From contig JAEBUN010000003.1 of NCBI GenBank assembly GCA_023014365.1, positions 930,001-994,000 on the forward strand: a DNA stretch of 64,000 bases, given 5' to 3'. Under the pieces are notes generated by a model. It was not told the origin of the DNA and ran no database searches. It saw only the letters and a list, made by a program, of their open reading frames with translations. This DNA comes from Lepiota brunneoincarnata (Eukaryota > Basidiomycota > Agaricomycetes > Agaricales > Agaricaceae). The position numbers were made by a program, and so were the translations under genes. Below are positions 10,602-22,800 of the stretch, in pieces; position 1 is the stretch's first letter; each line of letters starts with the position of its first letter.

Positions 10602-12639
10602 TCAACCACGGGGGTCATAGTCATCTCCACTGACATGCCCTCCTATACTTGCATGTCCTGTGCCCGGTCGGCTGTCCGACTCGTACAGGTCATAACCCTC
10701 AGGAGCATATGTCATATCGCTTGTGGGATGGAGAGGAGGTAGGAGTGTTGCTTGAGACTGATGATGGCTTTGGTACCCTGGTAGGGGTGTCAGCAGCGTG
10801 CTGTCCGGACCCAGCCTTCCCACCATCCGCGGAGAAGGTGGCGAGGCGTGGTTGGGTTGGGAAGAGGAGATATAAGGCTGGTGGTGGATGTTGGCGCGTG
10901 ATGTTAACGTGCTGCCTGCATGCCACGACGATGGAGTTCCCATATTATTGAACCGCCGCAGGTTACCGTAATGAATCGCGTTCTCTTCACGTTCGTGAGG
11001 AGGGTAACGGATGTCTTCGATGGGTACAGCGAATCGATCGGCTGAGCCTGCGTGGGGGACACTGACAGATAAGCCCATTGCGGGGTGTGGACGATGTGGC
11101 ATCATCCCAAAACGAGCATCATAGCTGCCAGTTTCATCGGGACGCATAGACATAGTGGGCATCCGACGACCGGGACCATTCACTACACCAGCAGCTTCTG
11201 CTTCCTTCTTGGCCTTTCGCCACTGTTTACGTAGTTCCTTGAATTCTGTTCCAGGAATGATGAGCAAAAGAACTGGTTTTTCCCCCAAACCTGAGACTCA
11301 CCGGCAGGAGTACGCTTGGACCCATGCTTCTGCATGGTAACAGTGAGGCATTGAGGTGGTTCAGTGTCCCGTATGATTTGGTACAGTCGGGCCATGAACA
11401 TTGGTAAAGACGTTCGATCTCGTCATATCTCCGACGAGGACGCTTTTTAACCGTGTTTCCAGGTAAAGCTACAAAAGAGTAGGTCTTGCTATTAGCACTG
11501 TCGGTGAAACTGGGATTTGGATTAGTACCCCTCTGCATGTTTGGCGCCTGGGGGTGGGACGCAAAGTTGTTGTAGTTCATGGGGGCGAGTGGGGGTGCGG
11601 ACGATGTAGAGGTGCCTGTGTTCGGTGGCGAAGGACCGTAAGGATTTTCGGACGCGGGAGAGTAGGGAACTCCGGTGGGAGAGCCAAGGAGACCACCGGA
11701 GAAATTGGGGTGGAGAGGAGAGATGGGTTCATAGATGCTATTGTCGTAGACATCGTCGCCGCCATGTTTCCACTGCGAATGCGAGAGAGGATAGTCTGAC
11801 TGGGGGTGCTGCCGAAGGTCTCGGAGTGAGCCAACGCTTGACCCTCTTTGGAGGGAGGAGGGCATGTAAGAGGACGAGGAGGAACGGTGGTTGGGGTGAT
11901 GGGGCGGGTTGAAGGCGAACTGGTATTGGGAGATGCGGCTGCAGGTCTCCGTAGTTGTAGGAGCGTATGGAGGCGCGTTCCCAAGAATAGTAGGCTCAGA
12001 CATGCGTCGCTGCTCGAGAAGCGAATTAGACTGGCTGCAGGAGTTTGAATATTTATCGTTCGGACTCTGGCGAGTACAACGGTCTGTCAAAGATTCTGGA
12101 ATAGCACGATCATCCCCCGGATAAAGTGGAGCGCCTGTAAGGGGGAAGCGGTCTTGCGAAGGTGGCGCACTGATGGGATGGGGAAACGAAGGAGGGCGAT
12201 GGACATCTACGGGAGATGGAGATTCGGACAGGTAAGAGCCGACGCCGTCAGAGTTCCTTAGTGCACTATCGCCGCTATTAATGGGGTGAGGGGTAGGTGT
12301 TGGGTACTGGGCAGCAACAAAAGTTGGGCGAGTATTGAGGTCAAACATGTCGGTTGTGGGCGAGGTTGCTGGCGAGTCAAAGGCACCCGAGGGCTTGTTG
12401 GGATATGGGTAGTGTACGGAGGAACGCGGAGGAGAGTGAGGAGAGGGGTGGTCGTCGTCGTCGATAGAGGCGGCAGGCGAGTCTGAGTGAATGGGAGAGC
12501 TATTGACGGGGACGAGGTTACCAAGGTCGGGGAAGAAAGAGGTGGTATTGGAGGGGGGTAGTTTATGACGAGGGATATAGTCGGGGATGCACTTTGGCAT
12601 GTCGAGCTGGGAGGGAGGAGAGAGCACCTGGGACATCAT
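10602..12639 (-). CDS. CON7-like C2H2 zinc-finger transcription factor, with a frame offset in the finger
   Basis: Nuclear DNA-binding regulator resembling fungal Con7, which controls morphogenesis and development in other fungi. Exon 1 (12639-11302) starts at the first of two adjacent ATGs and encodes a long Ser/Pro-rich disordered arm. It then gives RPRRRYDEIERLYQCSWPDC and KSYGTLNHLNA, the conserved Con7 finger start. An intron (11301-11246, GTGAGT...ACAG) precedes exon 2 (11245-10602), which opens with the conserved basic helix EFKELRKQWRKAKKE and ends in a disordered tail. The spliced length is 1982 nt, two more than a multiple of three. The offset falls at 11341-11348, exactly where the first zinc-binding His codon is expected; the second half of the finger (VTMQKHGSKRTP) continues in another frame. 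This could be a sequencing error or a real lesion. Long gene-free flanks fit a heavily regulated gene. Confidence 0.8.
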
Positions 12640-13073
12640 CAGGACAGACAACAAAGAGGTTGTCGGAGGAGCGTCAAAGTGAGAGCTTTCTTTCGGTCGA
12701 GGCAAGCTGGTCCTCTTGTCTTGTACGTCCCCGTTTTTGAATCTCAGATCCTGCGTGACGTGACCCTGCTGTCAGATTAATTACAGACAACTCAAAAAAC
12801 AGCTCTCACTGCCGAACAATCAATAACATCATATCGAGCTTCTTTTCGTTTTCTAGAAGCTGCCTGCCTCTTTCGTCATGTCACGCGCACATCACCTTCC
12901 CCGCTTCCTTCACCTTGCCATTTATTTCCTGGGTGTGACCACGACCTGCCCGTGACCGCGTTCGACGCGTTTCGCGTTACGATTCAATTCCGGGTGAGCC
13001 AGCGGCAACTCAACCATGACTGAGCTCTCCGGCCACTCCAGCCCAAAACTTTCCTTGTCCGATCACCAGCCGC

Positions 13074-13135
13074 CCCCTCCTCCCTCCCCGCTCATCTCGC
13101 CCTCCTCCTCCTCCTCCTCCTCCTCAATCCTCTCT
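13074..13135. repeat. CTC/TCC-rich simple sequence
   Basis: A pyrimidine-rich tract with a run of TCC triplets, about 0.4 kb upstream of the CON7-like start codon. Such tracts are common in fungal promoters and leaders. Confidence 0.7.
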
Positions 13136-15484
13136 TCTTCTTTCCGCTCTCTTCTCCTTATACACCGGTCTTGCCAAGCCGACCGGAATGCAATCATTCC
13201 TTTTGCAGCCCCAACTGTGAGAGAATTAAAATCTCAGATCACCCTTACGAGATCCATCGGCTACCCATGCCGCAGGACCCTGCATCATCAAACGACCTCG
13301 TACGAAAAGACGGGCCCAGCATACTTATCCCTCGCCCACAGCCAACATTGCTTGTCTGATCATCATCTATTCTCCCCGGCAGATCCTCCGCAACAACAAA
13401 CGGGCCCTTTGTACTCCCACCGCCCATGCATAACCCCCGCCCAGCCCCCTCCCCCCCCTTCCTCCCTGGAGCACAAAAGTAGGGAGGAAGCCAACCCTGC
13501 GGGTAGATGCAATCACTCTCGTTCCGCTGATCCCGTTCCAACACTCGGGGCAACAAACCCAACCATTGGTGAGATGCTTGTGGAGCCAAACGCGTGATAT
13601 GTTGATAGAAGGGCCCGAAAGAAAAACTTTCCTGCCCCATAGCAACTGACACACTGACAGATTCCATACATATTCCACCTTTGAGCCAGCTTGGTGTCCG
13701 GGCTGTTCGGGATGCACAACTGGGCTTCCTAGTTTTAAGTCCCCCGCCCTAGCTCTCATAAACGCTTCGTCGCCCCGCTTGCCCCAGCCCTCCCCCGTGA
13801 GAGACACCTAGCTACATGAAACCCGGCGTCACCTCTCCTCGTCCTTCCGGCTCCCCCGCAACATATTCTGCATCATTTAAAGATGTTGTTAGGTTTACAG
13901 CCATCTCGACAATGTCGAGGCCGTGGCCGAGTGGGTCGGATCTGCGACCAGACAAATCCCCTATTTTGAGATATCAGAGCTCACGTCTCCACAAATGAAC
14001 CAGCCTTCCCCACCCAACCTCCCCAGTCCCCCCAGCTAGCGCGCAAGCCGAGGACTTGGGCCATGGCTTCGAGATCAGTTGATTGAGCACGTCCGGTTGA
14101 CATTGCACTGGCCTCTGTGTGATCTGTACATCACGCCAAACGGATCGACATCTTCCATCTTCTATGTTTGCTTTGTGATAAGAAGGACGTGTAATGACAA
14201 CTGGTTCGCCTCTGGAGGCTGTAATTGAGAGCTTTCGCGGGATGGAGTTTACCTCTCGTCTCCATCGCTGGTGGCGGCGGCGGTGAGGGAAAGCGAGCGC
14301 GGTGTCCACCTTGAGGATCCGGCGGGAAGAGGGGGGAATGAAGTGTCACTGATAGATGATTTGCAGAAAATGGGAGGGGGCACCCTGGGTGTTGATAAGT
14401 AGACAGGAGTCTACAAATGAGCCCGACGAAGTTCTGTCATACACGCCTCGAGGCGTTTATCACAATCAATATCAGGCGATTGTGGGTTGGAGTCCTGTCA
14501 AAGATATGTTCCCCAGCCAGTGTCCCAGTAGCAAAAATTTGAGGTTATGTCATGGTCCACGGGTTCGAGGCATATGACATATTGCGTACGACAAGCCCAG
14601 CAAGGGCTGGGGGGGGGGGGAGCATGCAGGGTTTGTTATTGACAGCGCCTGTAGGACCGAAGGAGAAATTGTATGAGCTGGTTCGATTCTTCTTTCAATG
14701 GGCGGTTGAACTCGGGTTTGTTTCTCCATGGCCATCCAAACTGAGCGACTGGGTATTATCTACTTTGTGTTCGCCGCCATGGATGGGAACCATGATCCGC
14801 GTGAACGACGACTGGGTAATCTAGCGCTCAACTCTTGGTTCGTAGTGTCTCCGATCGTACATCAATCGGCAGACCTGCAGGGATGGACATCCAAAATCAG
14901 TGGGGTTGCTTGTTGGCATAAACATACCGAGACAAAATGTCTATATCGAGTGTTGATTATTTTTGGTGTATGTATGATTGACAGAGAGCTGACGCCTGTG
15001 ACTCCAAAGGATGTTAGATCGCGGGAGGGCAAGGGTTCGTTGCAAACGGCATCGGGACAAGATTTTTCGCAAACAGAGGAGCCCGAACACTGCACCCATC
15101 AGTGAACGGGGGCCAAAGGGGAGGAGGAGCTTTGGGATCCCGGCATTGTCAAATCCGCCCGGAACCTGCTCGGTAATCGGAATATTGCATGTCGTCGGTC
15201 ATGGGCGGCGGATATAAATATGTTTGAATTATGCGATGAAGAGTATTGAACGCAACCAGTTGATCGCCTTTTGAATCCGAAACATGGCAAAGCTTTAATG
15301 AGAGTCCTTTTTTTTCTTCTTCGAGTGCGGGTTAGACCGGCAGTAGCCGTTTGTTTCAGAGCTTGTGTCCGAGGAAAGAACGTTTGAGTTGTACCGAGCG
15401 TTGTCCAAGATCGGTCAGAAAGGGGACATGGGGACTGCTGAAGATCTCTCTGAAAAGAGACAATAGGACACAGTACTAGGAGTC

Positions 15485-15492
15485 CACGTGAC
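15485..15492. promoter_or_regulatory. CACGTGAC box upstream of the RING gene
   Basis: CACGTGAC lies 102 bp upstream of the ATG at 15594. It is identical to the boxes before the heme lyase and TIM44 genes. Confidence 0.5.
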
Positions 15493-15593
15493 CAACCCAA
15501 TAATAGCCGCCTGCCCCTATCGTCAGACCTGGGAAAGCGTCCATCCCACTTTGCCTCACAGAAAACGCTCCTTCACGCTCTCCTGCTGTCATC

Positions 15594-16765
15594 ATGCCAC
15601 GGCCATCCAAGTCAACAGCACCCATGTTCACGGTAGAATCGACAGCTCCAAGGCGCTCTACAAGGATAAGCAGTCGTCAAGGTGCGAGTTCAAGTTACTA
15701 GCAGCCGCAGTCCTTGGCTTGACGTATCTTTCCTCCTGCAGCCCATAATGGGTCTCTTGATGCGAGGGGACAACCAGCAAAACGAAGAAAAACTACAGCA
15801 AAGAAGGGCTTGGCTGTGGCGGGGACCCAAGTATGTGCCACCGAGTGTGGTGAAAGAACGGACGTGATTGCAGGACGCACTGTCCTGTCAACACCCAGTT
15901 TTCGACGATCCTCACGGATAACCCCTTCGGAACTTACCAAGCGGGAGAATTCTTTACTCTTCAGGGAACAGGAGTGCAAGCTTCGTGCGCAGCAGTTGGA
16001 CGAACGAATGAAATCGCTGCTAGATAGGGAGGATGAGGCAGCAGCGAAATTGTCTCAGCTGGCGTGCAAGGAAGCTCAGAACGCACTGAGCCAGCTCGAG
16101 GACCATTTTACATGCGCATTGTACGTTAAAATGACTATCTAAGCTTTGACGGTGGCTAAACCTCAGCACAGATGCTACGAGATAATGGCTTACCCTTACA
16201 CCTTGAACCCGGGTCAGTGCGGCCACACCTTCTGTGCTATCTGCATCCTCAAATGGTTCTTCTCGCGGTTGCATCGCGTCTGTGGGGGATGGCATGAGTC
16301 GGTGGACTGTCCTATTTGCCGCAGTCTCCTAATCATCACACCTGATCGTGTTCCACGTTCCAATGTCACATTCCCTTTGTCCCCAACCGGGTGGCCACTG
16401 CGGTCGTCGAGTCGCTGGTTGAGAAACTTGCTCAATCTTCACTTCCATTCATAAAACAGGAGGACCCCGAAGCATTACGGGTATCAGACCCAGATAAAGA
16501 AGGGCGGAAGCGGAAGAGAGATATCACCAAGGCGGAAGATAATTGTTCAGCAGGCAGTGATCTAGATAGCTGGAAGGAAGGGGGTATCTTGCGGACTGAG
16601 TGGTTGAAGAGAGACAGGTACGCATACACACAATTCGACAATGTCTACCCTATTCTCAACTCTCCATTTAGCGACGGGAAACGGGAAATGAACAGCCTGG
16701 TTAAGTCATGGTCCACCTTGAGGTCCAGCGATTTCCTCCTGCTCAAGCAAACGCTTGAGGTATGA
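15594..16765 (+). CDS. RING-HC finger protein (probable E3 ubiquitin ligase), with a -1 frame offset
   Basis: Probable E3 ubiquitin ligase. The exons read 15594-15681, 15742-16120, 16172-16617 and 16672-16765; the last intron is 54 nt and in frame, so it is less certain. The N-terminus is basic and Ser/Thr-rich. A coiled-coil-like segment (ENSLLFREQECKLRAQQLDE) precedes a complete RING: FTCALC YEI, CGHTFCAICILKWFF, then DCPICRSLL. Just after the RING the frame must change near 16373-16378, where ACATTCCCTTTG would need one more base to give the expected TFPFVPNRV continuation. Without it the protein stops at 16454. The C-terminal part (EKLAQSSLPFIKQEDPE... to DFLLLKQTLEV) reads cleanly in the shifted frame. 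The RING itself is unaffected. I cannot name an orthologue or substrate. Confidence 0.75.
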
Positions 16766-17007
16766 GGAAGTCGGAGCATCCATCTGGCATCCTCCTGGTC
16801 TTGTACTTTTATCCGTGGACGCTTACATTGCCTATAGTAGGATTTCAAGCACTAACGGCCTCATTCACAACAATCGCGTATATTTGCATATTTTGGGAAC
16901 CCTGAACTTTTCATTTTGGTTGTTGTATACATCTCTTGGAAGATACCCCCTTCATAGTCCATAAGTTCTCAGCCAGTTACAGTCAAGTCCATTGGACCTG
17001 TACCAAC

Positions 17008-19765
17008 TCAAAGGAAGAAACATCGCTCTTTGAGGCCACGCATACCCAGAATCTCCTACAAGAGGCTGTTAGAAACAACGTTTAAAGGTCGGCGAAAGAG
17101 ATTTACCCAATCTGCGGGTGTGATCCAAAGTTCGCTCACGCTTTCCATTTTCCCCAGTACTGCAGCACCCTTCCAAACAAGCAGCTGAGGGTTAACCTCC
17201 TTGGGCGGCGGGATAACTTGGACCTTCTCCATGCCTGAGACAACCGGTGTTGCGATGGCTTGTAGGCTATTGAAGGGAGAAAATTAACAAGCTATTTTAT
17301 AGCGGAAAACCACGAACCGGCTCTCCAATGCTGGGCCGATCCCAGGTACATGGGCTGTGCCCCCGATGACCAGAACAGCTTGCAAATATTTGCGTATACG
17401 GTCGTCACCACCAGCTGCTCGCACGCTGTTGAAAATAGCCACATCCAAAGGCAATTTGCTCGCTTCAAACGCTACATCAATGCTGTAACCCCCTGGATAC
17501 ACAGGGGGAGGGGCTTGTGCGGGGGCCGCTTGTCCATTGGCTTCTGTTGCTTGTGAAGCCTGTGCGTTTGCTTTGCCATTCTCGGAGCCATCCGCTTGGG
17601 GTTCTGTTGGAGCCTGCGATGTTGACCTGGATACATTGTTGGACTTCGTGGGTTGGTCTGCATCTCCTTTCTTCGGTGTGGAGGCACCTGATAGAAAGAT
17701 GTAGTGAGCATGAGAGCTATCAGATCGCCAGATGGGGGGCATACCTGATGCTTGAGTCGTCGGTGGTTGTCCTTTCCCCCCTGAGGTATTTTCTGGCGGG
17801 GTTGGCATTAAATGCTGGGTTGATATAACCATTGCATTTGTCTGTCGTGAGCGAGATGAGCCACTCGTACACCGATCGGTCGGTGAAACTACTTGCAATC
17901 AGGTCCGCAGGTGTGATCAACGATTTCGTCCGTAACAATTGAGTTAAGTGTATTTTTGGTTGGGAGACGCTTATTCCCGAATTCAATGAGACGAGGCTCA
18001 AATAAGCACTGGACGTGCCATGGGTGGGTATAGGTTCAGGACCAGAGTAACGTCAACGTACCATTGGAGCGAGAATGACTTCGTCATACGCCCGAAGCCC
18101 ATACTTTTCCGTGGCTTTGTTAGGTTGGCGGACGGTAAAAGCATATAAATTCAGTGCGACATCTCCCTGAAGGACGGCACTGAGAACGGGAAGAAGCGTA
18201 ATAGAACATGTCGCATTTTACCTCTGTCAGTGTACACAACTGCGCTTTCAGCTCTTCCATCACGTTCCAATCATAGGTTCGCACAAGGTCCATGTTTCGA
18301 TAGGGAAATTTGATTTTCCTTAGGAGGACGTAAAGGAACTCGGTAATGTCGTCACCTCCGACACCAAGCCTCATTCTGTGATAGGTCAATTTCAGTAACG
18401 GGGGGGGGGGGGGGGGATACTCCATCAATGATTTTACCTTGTGTCAGATAACACCAGTCCTTCATCTACACACGCGATGCTGGTAGTTGTTGCGCCGATA
18501 TCAACCACACATGCATTTGATATACCAGCGCCGTAGGTCGCAGCCAGGGACTCCTATTGGCCATTCAGGTACCGCGCGGTATGGAGACATTTTGGACAAA
18601 CCTGTTGGGCACAGAATCGCTTGAAGCCCATGGAGGCAATCAAGCCAATGAAATCATGGACATAGGATCTATCGTAGAGGTCGGGGATGATTAATATCAC
18701 GGAATAGTTCTAGGAAAAAGATGAGCTGCCGTATAGAGTTAAGCTCCATGCAGACCTTGTAGTCTTGTTGCTGCAGTTCATATCTCTCTTCGAGGGTCCT
18801 CCGGATGATGACCTCCAAGTCACTCAAAATCACTTGCAGTGAGGGATAGTCATGGAAATTGAAGTTTCTGCCATATATTGGTCGGCGGATGACATATCCC
18901 GCACTCTCAGGTTCGCCGATGCGAAAGACCTATGACTCTCAGTTTAAAGCACAGAAGGGTCGAAATAAGTAGCGCGTACCTTTTCTCCAATCAATATATC
19001 CTCTGCTGAAGTACTATCTATCCACTCTACCCAGTACGGGTCGTTTTGTTCGGAGATGATCTCTGGTTGAAATTGTTTATTGAATGTCGAAGCGATGGTC
19101 GCTGCGTTAGGGGTAGCGCGCAGTTTAAAGAAACGCATTCTTTCTTTCAGAGAGCTCGTAACGGCCGCTAGTTTGGCATCGAACTATGAGGGTTTGTGAG
19201 TTCATATATCAAGTTGTCGAGAACACTCACTGGATCCTTCTCATCCGCCTGTGCCTCGCCTCCTTCCTCTCGCTTTTCTGCCTCTGTCATCTGCGATCGC
19301 GGTCGAGCTACGGTTCGTATACGGGTCATCTTGGGAACAGTCGTTTTACATTTACGAGCGACCAAGCATGGCACAGAAGTTGGCGAGACGTCGGAAGCCT
19401 TCCCTATACTAAAGTACCTCGAACCTGGGTGTATCACAATAACTTGAGATCCGCGTCTAAAGACAAGGACGGCAGCTGAGATTTTTACTATGAGCCAAGT
19501 CGAGAGGACATGTACCTCTGCGGTTCTTGATTGAGGACAGAGTCTTCATTGTTCCCTTCGCGTAGTCTTTTAGATGCATTTCTTGACCACAGTGTCTGTG
19601 TGTCCGATTTCAGGTAGGTTGAGTTGACGTGCTTTGGGTTTGCACTATTAGTTGTGAGCAAGAGTAGCCCGGTACAGAGGTTGAAACTAACGCTAGTGGC
19701 ACATTGAATGTTGTATAGCGCATTCCAGTCTCATCTTTCTTTGCATTGGGGATACCGCGGGGCAT
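17008..19765 (-). CDS. ARP8: Actin-related protein 8 (INO80 chromatin remodelling complex)
   Basis: Nuclear actin-like protein of the INO80 remodeller, where Arp8 binds DNA and helps engage nucleosomes. The start ATG at 19763-19765 gives MPRGIPNAKKDETGMRYTTF. The actin-fold exons include VIHPGSRYFSIGKASDVSP (the equivalent of the actin phosphate-binding start), a central region, then a Ser/Gln/Ala-rich insertion before LPLDVAIFNSVRAAGGDDRI and LQAVLVIGGTAHVPGIGPAL. The last exon ends DWEILGMRGLKERCFFL with TGA at 17008-17010, the usual Arp8 end. Many short introns split the gene, and one contains a 17-base homopolymer. The 3' end of TOR lies only about 120 bp upstream of the start on the same strand, so its promoter must be short or overlap the TOR 3' UTR. 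No break in frame was seen. Confidence 0.9.
18400..18416. repeat. 17-base poly-G (poly-C on the ARP8 strand) in an intron
   Basis: An uninterrupted G run inside an ARP8 intron, between the donor GTAAAATC and the acceptor ATCACAG. It lies about 18 nt before the branch/acceptor region on the coding strand. Confidence 0.9.
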
Positions 19766-19885
19766 TGTGGATCTAGTAAGGAGGGGATGGAGGGGTATAT
19801 AATTACAATTGTAAGTCAAAGGTACAGTTCTCGCATGCAAGATATACGCCAATAATAGACTCTAGATCATTCCCACGGCTTCGCG

Positions 19886-22800
19886 CTACCAGAATGCACA
19901 CCAACCTGAGAAGCACTGGCAAAGGTTTTCCAACGCCGTTGCTTGCTCTACGAGTTTCTCAACCTGCTTTGGAACCGTTAGTGCGACATCCGGATTGAAA
20001 TCACGACCTATCGTAACGTGCTTAACTACATGATCAGGTACAGTGGCAAAGTTGACGCACCAGTCAGTTTATGCTGCACACGATTGAATACAAACAGCGC
20101 CCTTTCATTTCTCACTTCCTGGGCACCCGGCTCTCCTTGCGTTTCTAGTATTCATCATTATTATTCGCCGTGCCGGTATGACAAAAGTGAAACCGACCGT
20201 TGAAGATATCATTCTCATTGGCTTTCAGCTTGCGCGATGGTCCCTGTGGATGAGCGGCGACGCGTGCGAGCTCAGCAGCGCGATCAGGATCGACTTCTGA
20301 ATGTTAGTCGAACTAGTTCGTCAGTGGGAGCAAAATGGGTTGCTTACCTTCATTACGGCGCCCTTCAACTTCTGTCTGCATCAACCGCCAGTTGATCAGC
20401 GGATCGTACACGAATGCTTCGAGCACTGCCATTAGTGACTCCTTGTTCTCCCTAAGCACATTCATAGTGATTTCGCAAGTGTTTCGGAAGCTTCCTTCAA
20501 TCCCAGAGACCTGTTTCCCCGGTTACGAATGGTAAGTAGAACTGGACGAAAGAGAACTGCGCACCTCCATAGCGTGAGTCAACATTCTCGTCAGCCGGAA
20601 GGGTACCTTTTCCGGGAATTTTTCACGATGCATGGCGACCTCGAAGCAATCACCGAAATCAATATGGACAACTTTTCCAGTGCTTCTCTCCAACAGAAGA
20701 TTGGAGGGATGACGATCTCCCAAGCCAAGAATGTGTCCAACCATACTATTAACAGCAAGCGATCGTGTGTAGGTCGCTCGACGTTCCAACCAGTGCTCCG
20801 AGTTTGCACTCTTCAACCACAATACACGATAGAGGTCTTGACCGGTCGTGTTTTCTAGAGCATACTCAAACACTTCGACCTTCTGTAGTAAGGTGAGATT
20901 TTCGTAATCTGGTGCCATCTTGGGTACTTTTGTTAAATACAAGCAGAAAGTATGTTGCAAGCAAAAGCTTACTTGAAGCATCAATCGGTATTCAATGTTA
21001 AGAAGCACCTTTCTCGAGTCACGATAGTCCCTGATAAGGACGTGTAAGGTGTCACTGTCTTGCACCCAGCCTAACACGCCGGCGTTGGGTGCGAGAGGTA
21101 TGACGGGATAGCGTTGTATGTGCAAGCGACGCTTAAAGCTATTCGTGTCCACCGAAAGCAAGGTATTGACCAAACTGAATAGCTGCATCACTCGTTCATC
21201 CTGGCGCAGATCTTCGTGACCTAGAGATGATGAATCTGAGTACCCGAATAGATGGCATACATAGAGCATCGTCACCTTTGAGCACATACTGGTAGTCACG
21301 CCCATCATCTCCCTTCAGAGAAAGTCGTCTCGGTCGTTGCTTGGATGCAATCACTGTCAATTTTGTAGCGAAGCTTTGGATTCGAATGATTGGTCGACCA
21401 CTTTGGTAATTTCCGGGAACCGCAAGTTCCAAGTTCCGGGCCTTCAGGAGTGCGGGTGACACATATTGGAGATCAAGAGTAGTGAGCTGGGGCAGCTGCT
21501 TCTCGACACGCTTGAAGACCTGTTCCATGTTATGTTTTAGTATACCTATGATTTTTCTTGGCATGTGGCTGACCCCGTAGTAGATGTCCCAAGCTCTATC
21601 TAGTTCTGCGGTTTCACCATAAATCCGGAACCGACGACATGCTTCTCGTGCCTCATGAAGCTCGCGGCCGAACGCTTGAGAAAAGGATGTTTCGCGAGCC
21701 GTTTGAGGCCCCTTTATGATTTTAAGTCATAAGACAAACCACATGGTTTGTTACTCACCTTCTCCAAGAGGTCATGCAGTGGTTCCAACGCAGCGATCAT
21801 CCCATCTGGATTTTTCTCTGTAAAGTAAAGCCTCGAAGCCTCTTCCAAGCCTTCATGCCAAAGCTCGTGCCACAGAATGGCAACGCGAATCAACTCTTGG
21901 CTGACTACCTGGGCCTAGGCACTTTATAAGACCCTTGTTTGATTCTCCTTCGTGAAAGGCACGTACCTGGGCCACGATGATCGGACTATGTTCGTGCATG
22001 CGATCCATAATTGTAAGTGCGGCATTCTTCCGAGCCACGCTTGAAGATTTAGAAGCGACGGTCAAGGGATATATAAGTGCTTGTGGGTGATTTTTCCCAA
22101 CGTCGGTGAGAAGATTGTTGATATTGCGGCGGATATTGGCGTGAGGCGTTTGAATACGGGCAATGATCTAAGTCAAATCAGTCAACACTGTCTGGCAACG
22201 TTGTTTTTCAACGTACTTGTGGGATCACCTCCAACCATGTGTCGACTTCAACTGTGGATGATCCGCTCGCCATGGCATGGCTGACTTCGTCGTGAGCACC
22301 AAACTTGAACCAGAGGGTAAGGAGGCGCAGGGTGTCTTGTAGGGCGTCAACGTTCCTCAGAGCAATGGAGCGAAAGAAGCCTAGGATTATTGCCATTAAA
22401 AGCCCGATCATAGATCAAGGGGCAAAGTAATACCTTCGACGGCTTGAACGACGTGAGCGGCTATCCCCTCCCCGGGTAGGTCAACTGTACGACCTTCCGC
22501 TTGGGCTTCCATCTCACTGATGACTTCAAAGTTAGCGAGAGCCCACGTATGCCAAGCTTTATACCAGGTGGGGTCATAGTGTGTTGCCAAGAAGTAGGAG
22601 TGCAGAATATCTTCCGTGTTCCTCTAAAGAATTCGTGTCATAACTTTCTTATCCAGATTCAACAATTGGGCCACTCACGGAACTCCAGTCTTCTCTGAGT
22701 TGTGCCTGCCATTCGCCTTGCTTGAAATAGCATCGTCCAAGGAGCTTGGATAGCTCAGCTAGCTTTTGTTTAGAAACGCTATTTCGATGAGAATGCTCGG

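Larger units (their letters stand above)
12640..15593. other. 3-kb intergenic region between divergent CON7-like and RING genes
   Basis: This contains the upstream region of the minus-strand CON7-like gene and, at its right end, the promoter of the RING gene. An open frame at 13016-13597 is mostly Pro/Ser simple sequence from CTCC repeats, and I do not accept it as a gene. Other open frames up to 15.5 kb show no recognisable domain or intron structure. Confidence 0.5.

Noticed and set aside
13016..13597. Plus-strand open frame of 193 codons
   Set aside because: It is made of Pro/Ser codons from CTCC simple repeats in the CON7-like upstream region, with no domain or intron support.
13905..13990. 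tRNA-Ser-like start (GTGGCCGAGTGGGT)
   Set aside because: The D-arm-like string is not followed by a matching anticodon stem, B box or acceptor stem, so it is not a tRNA.
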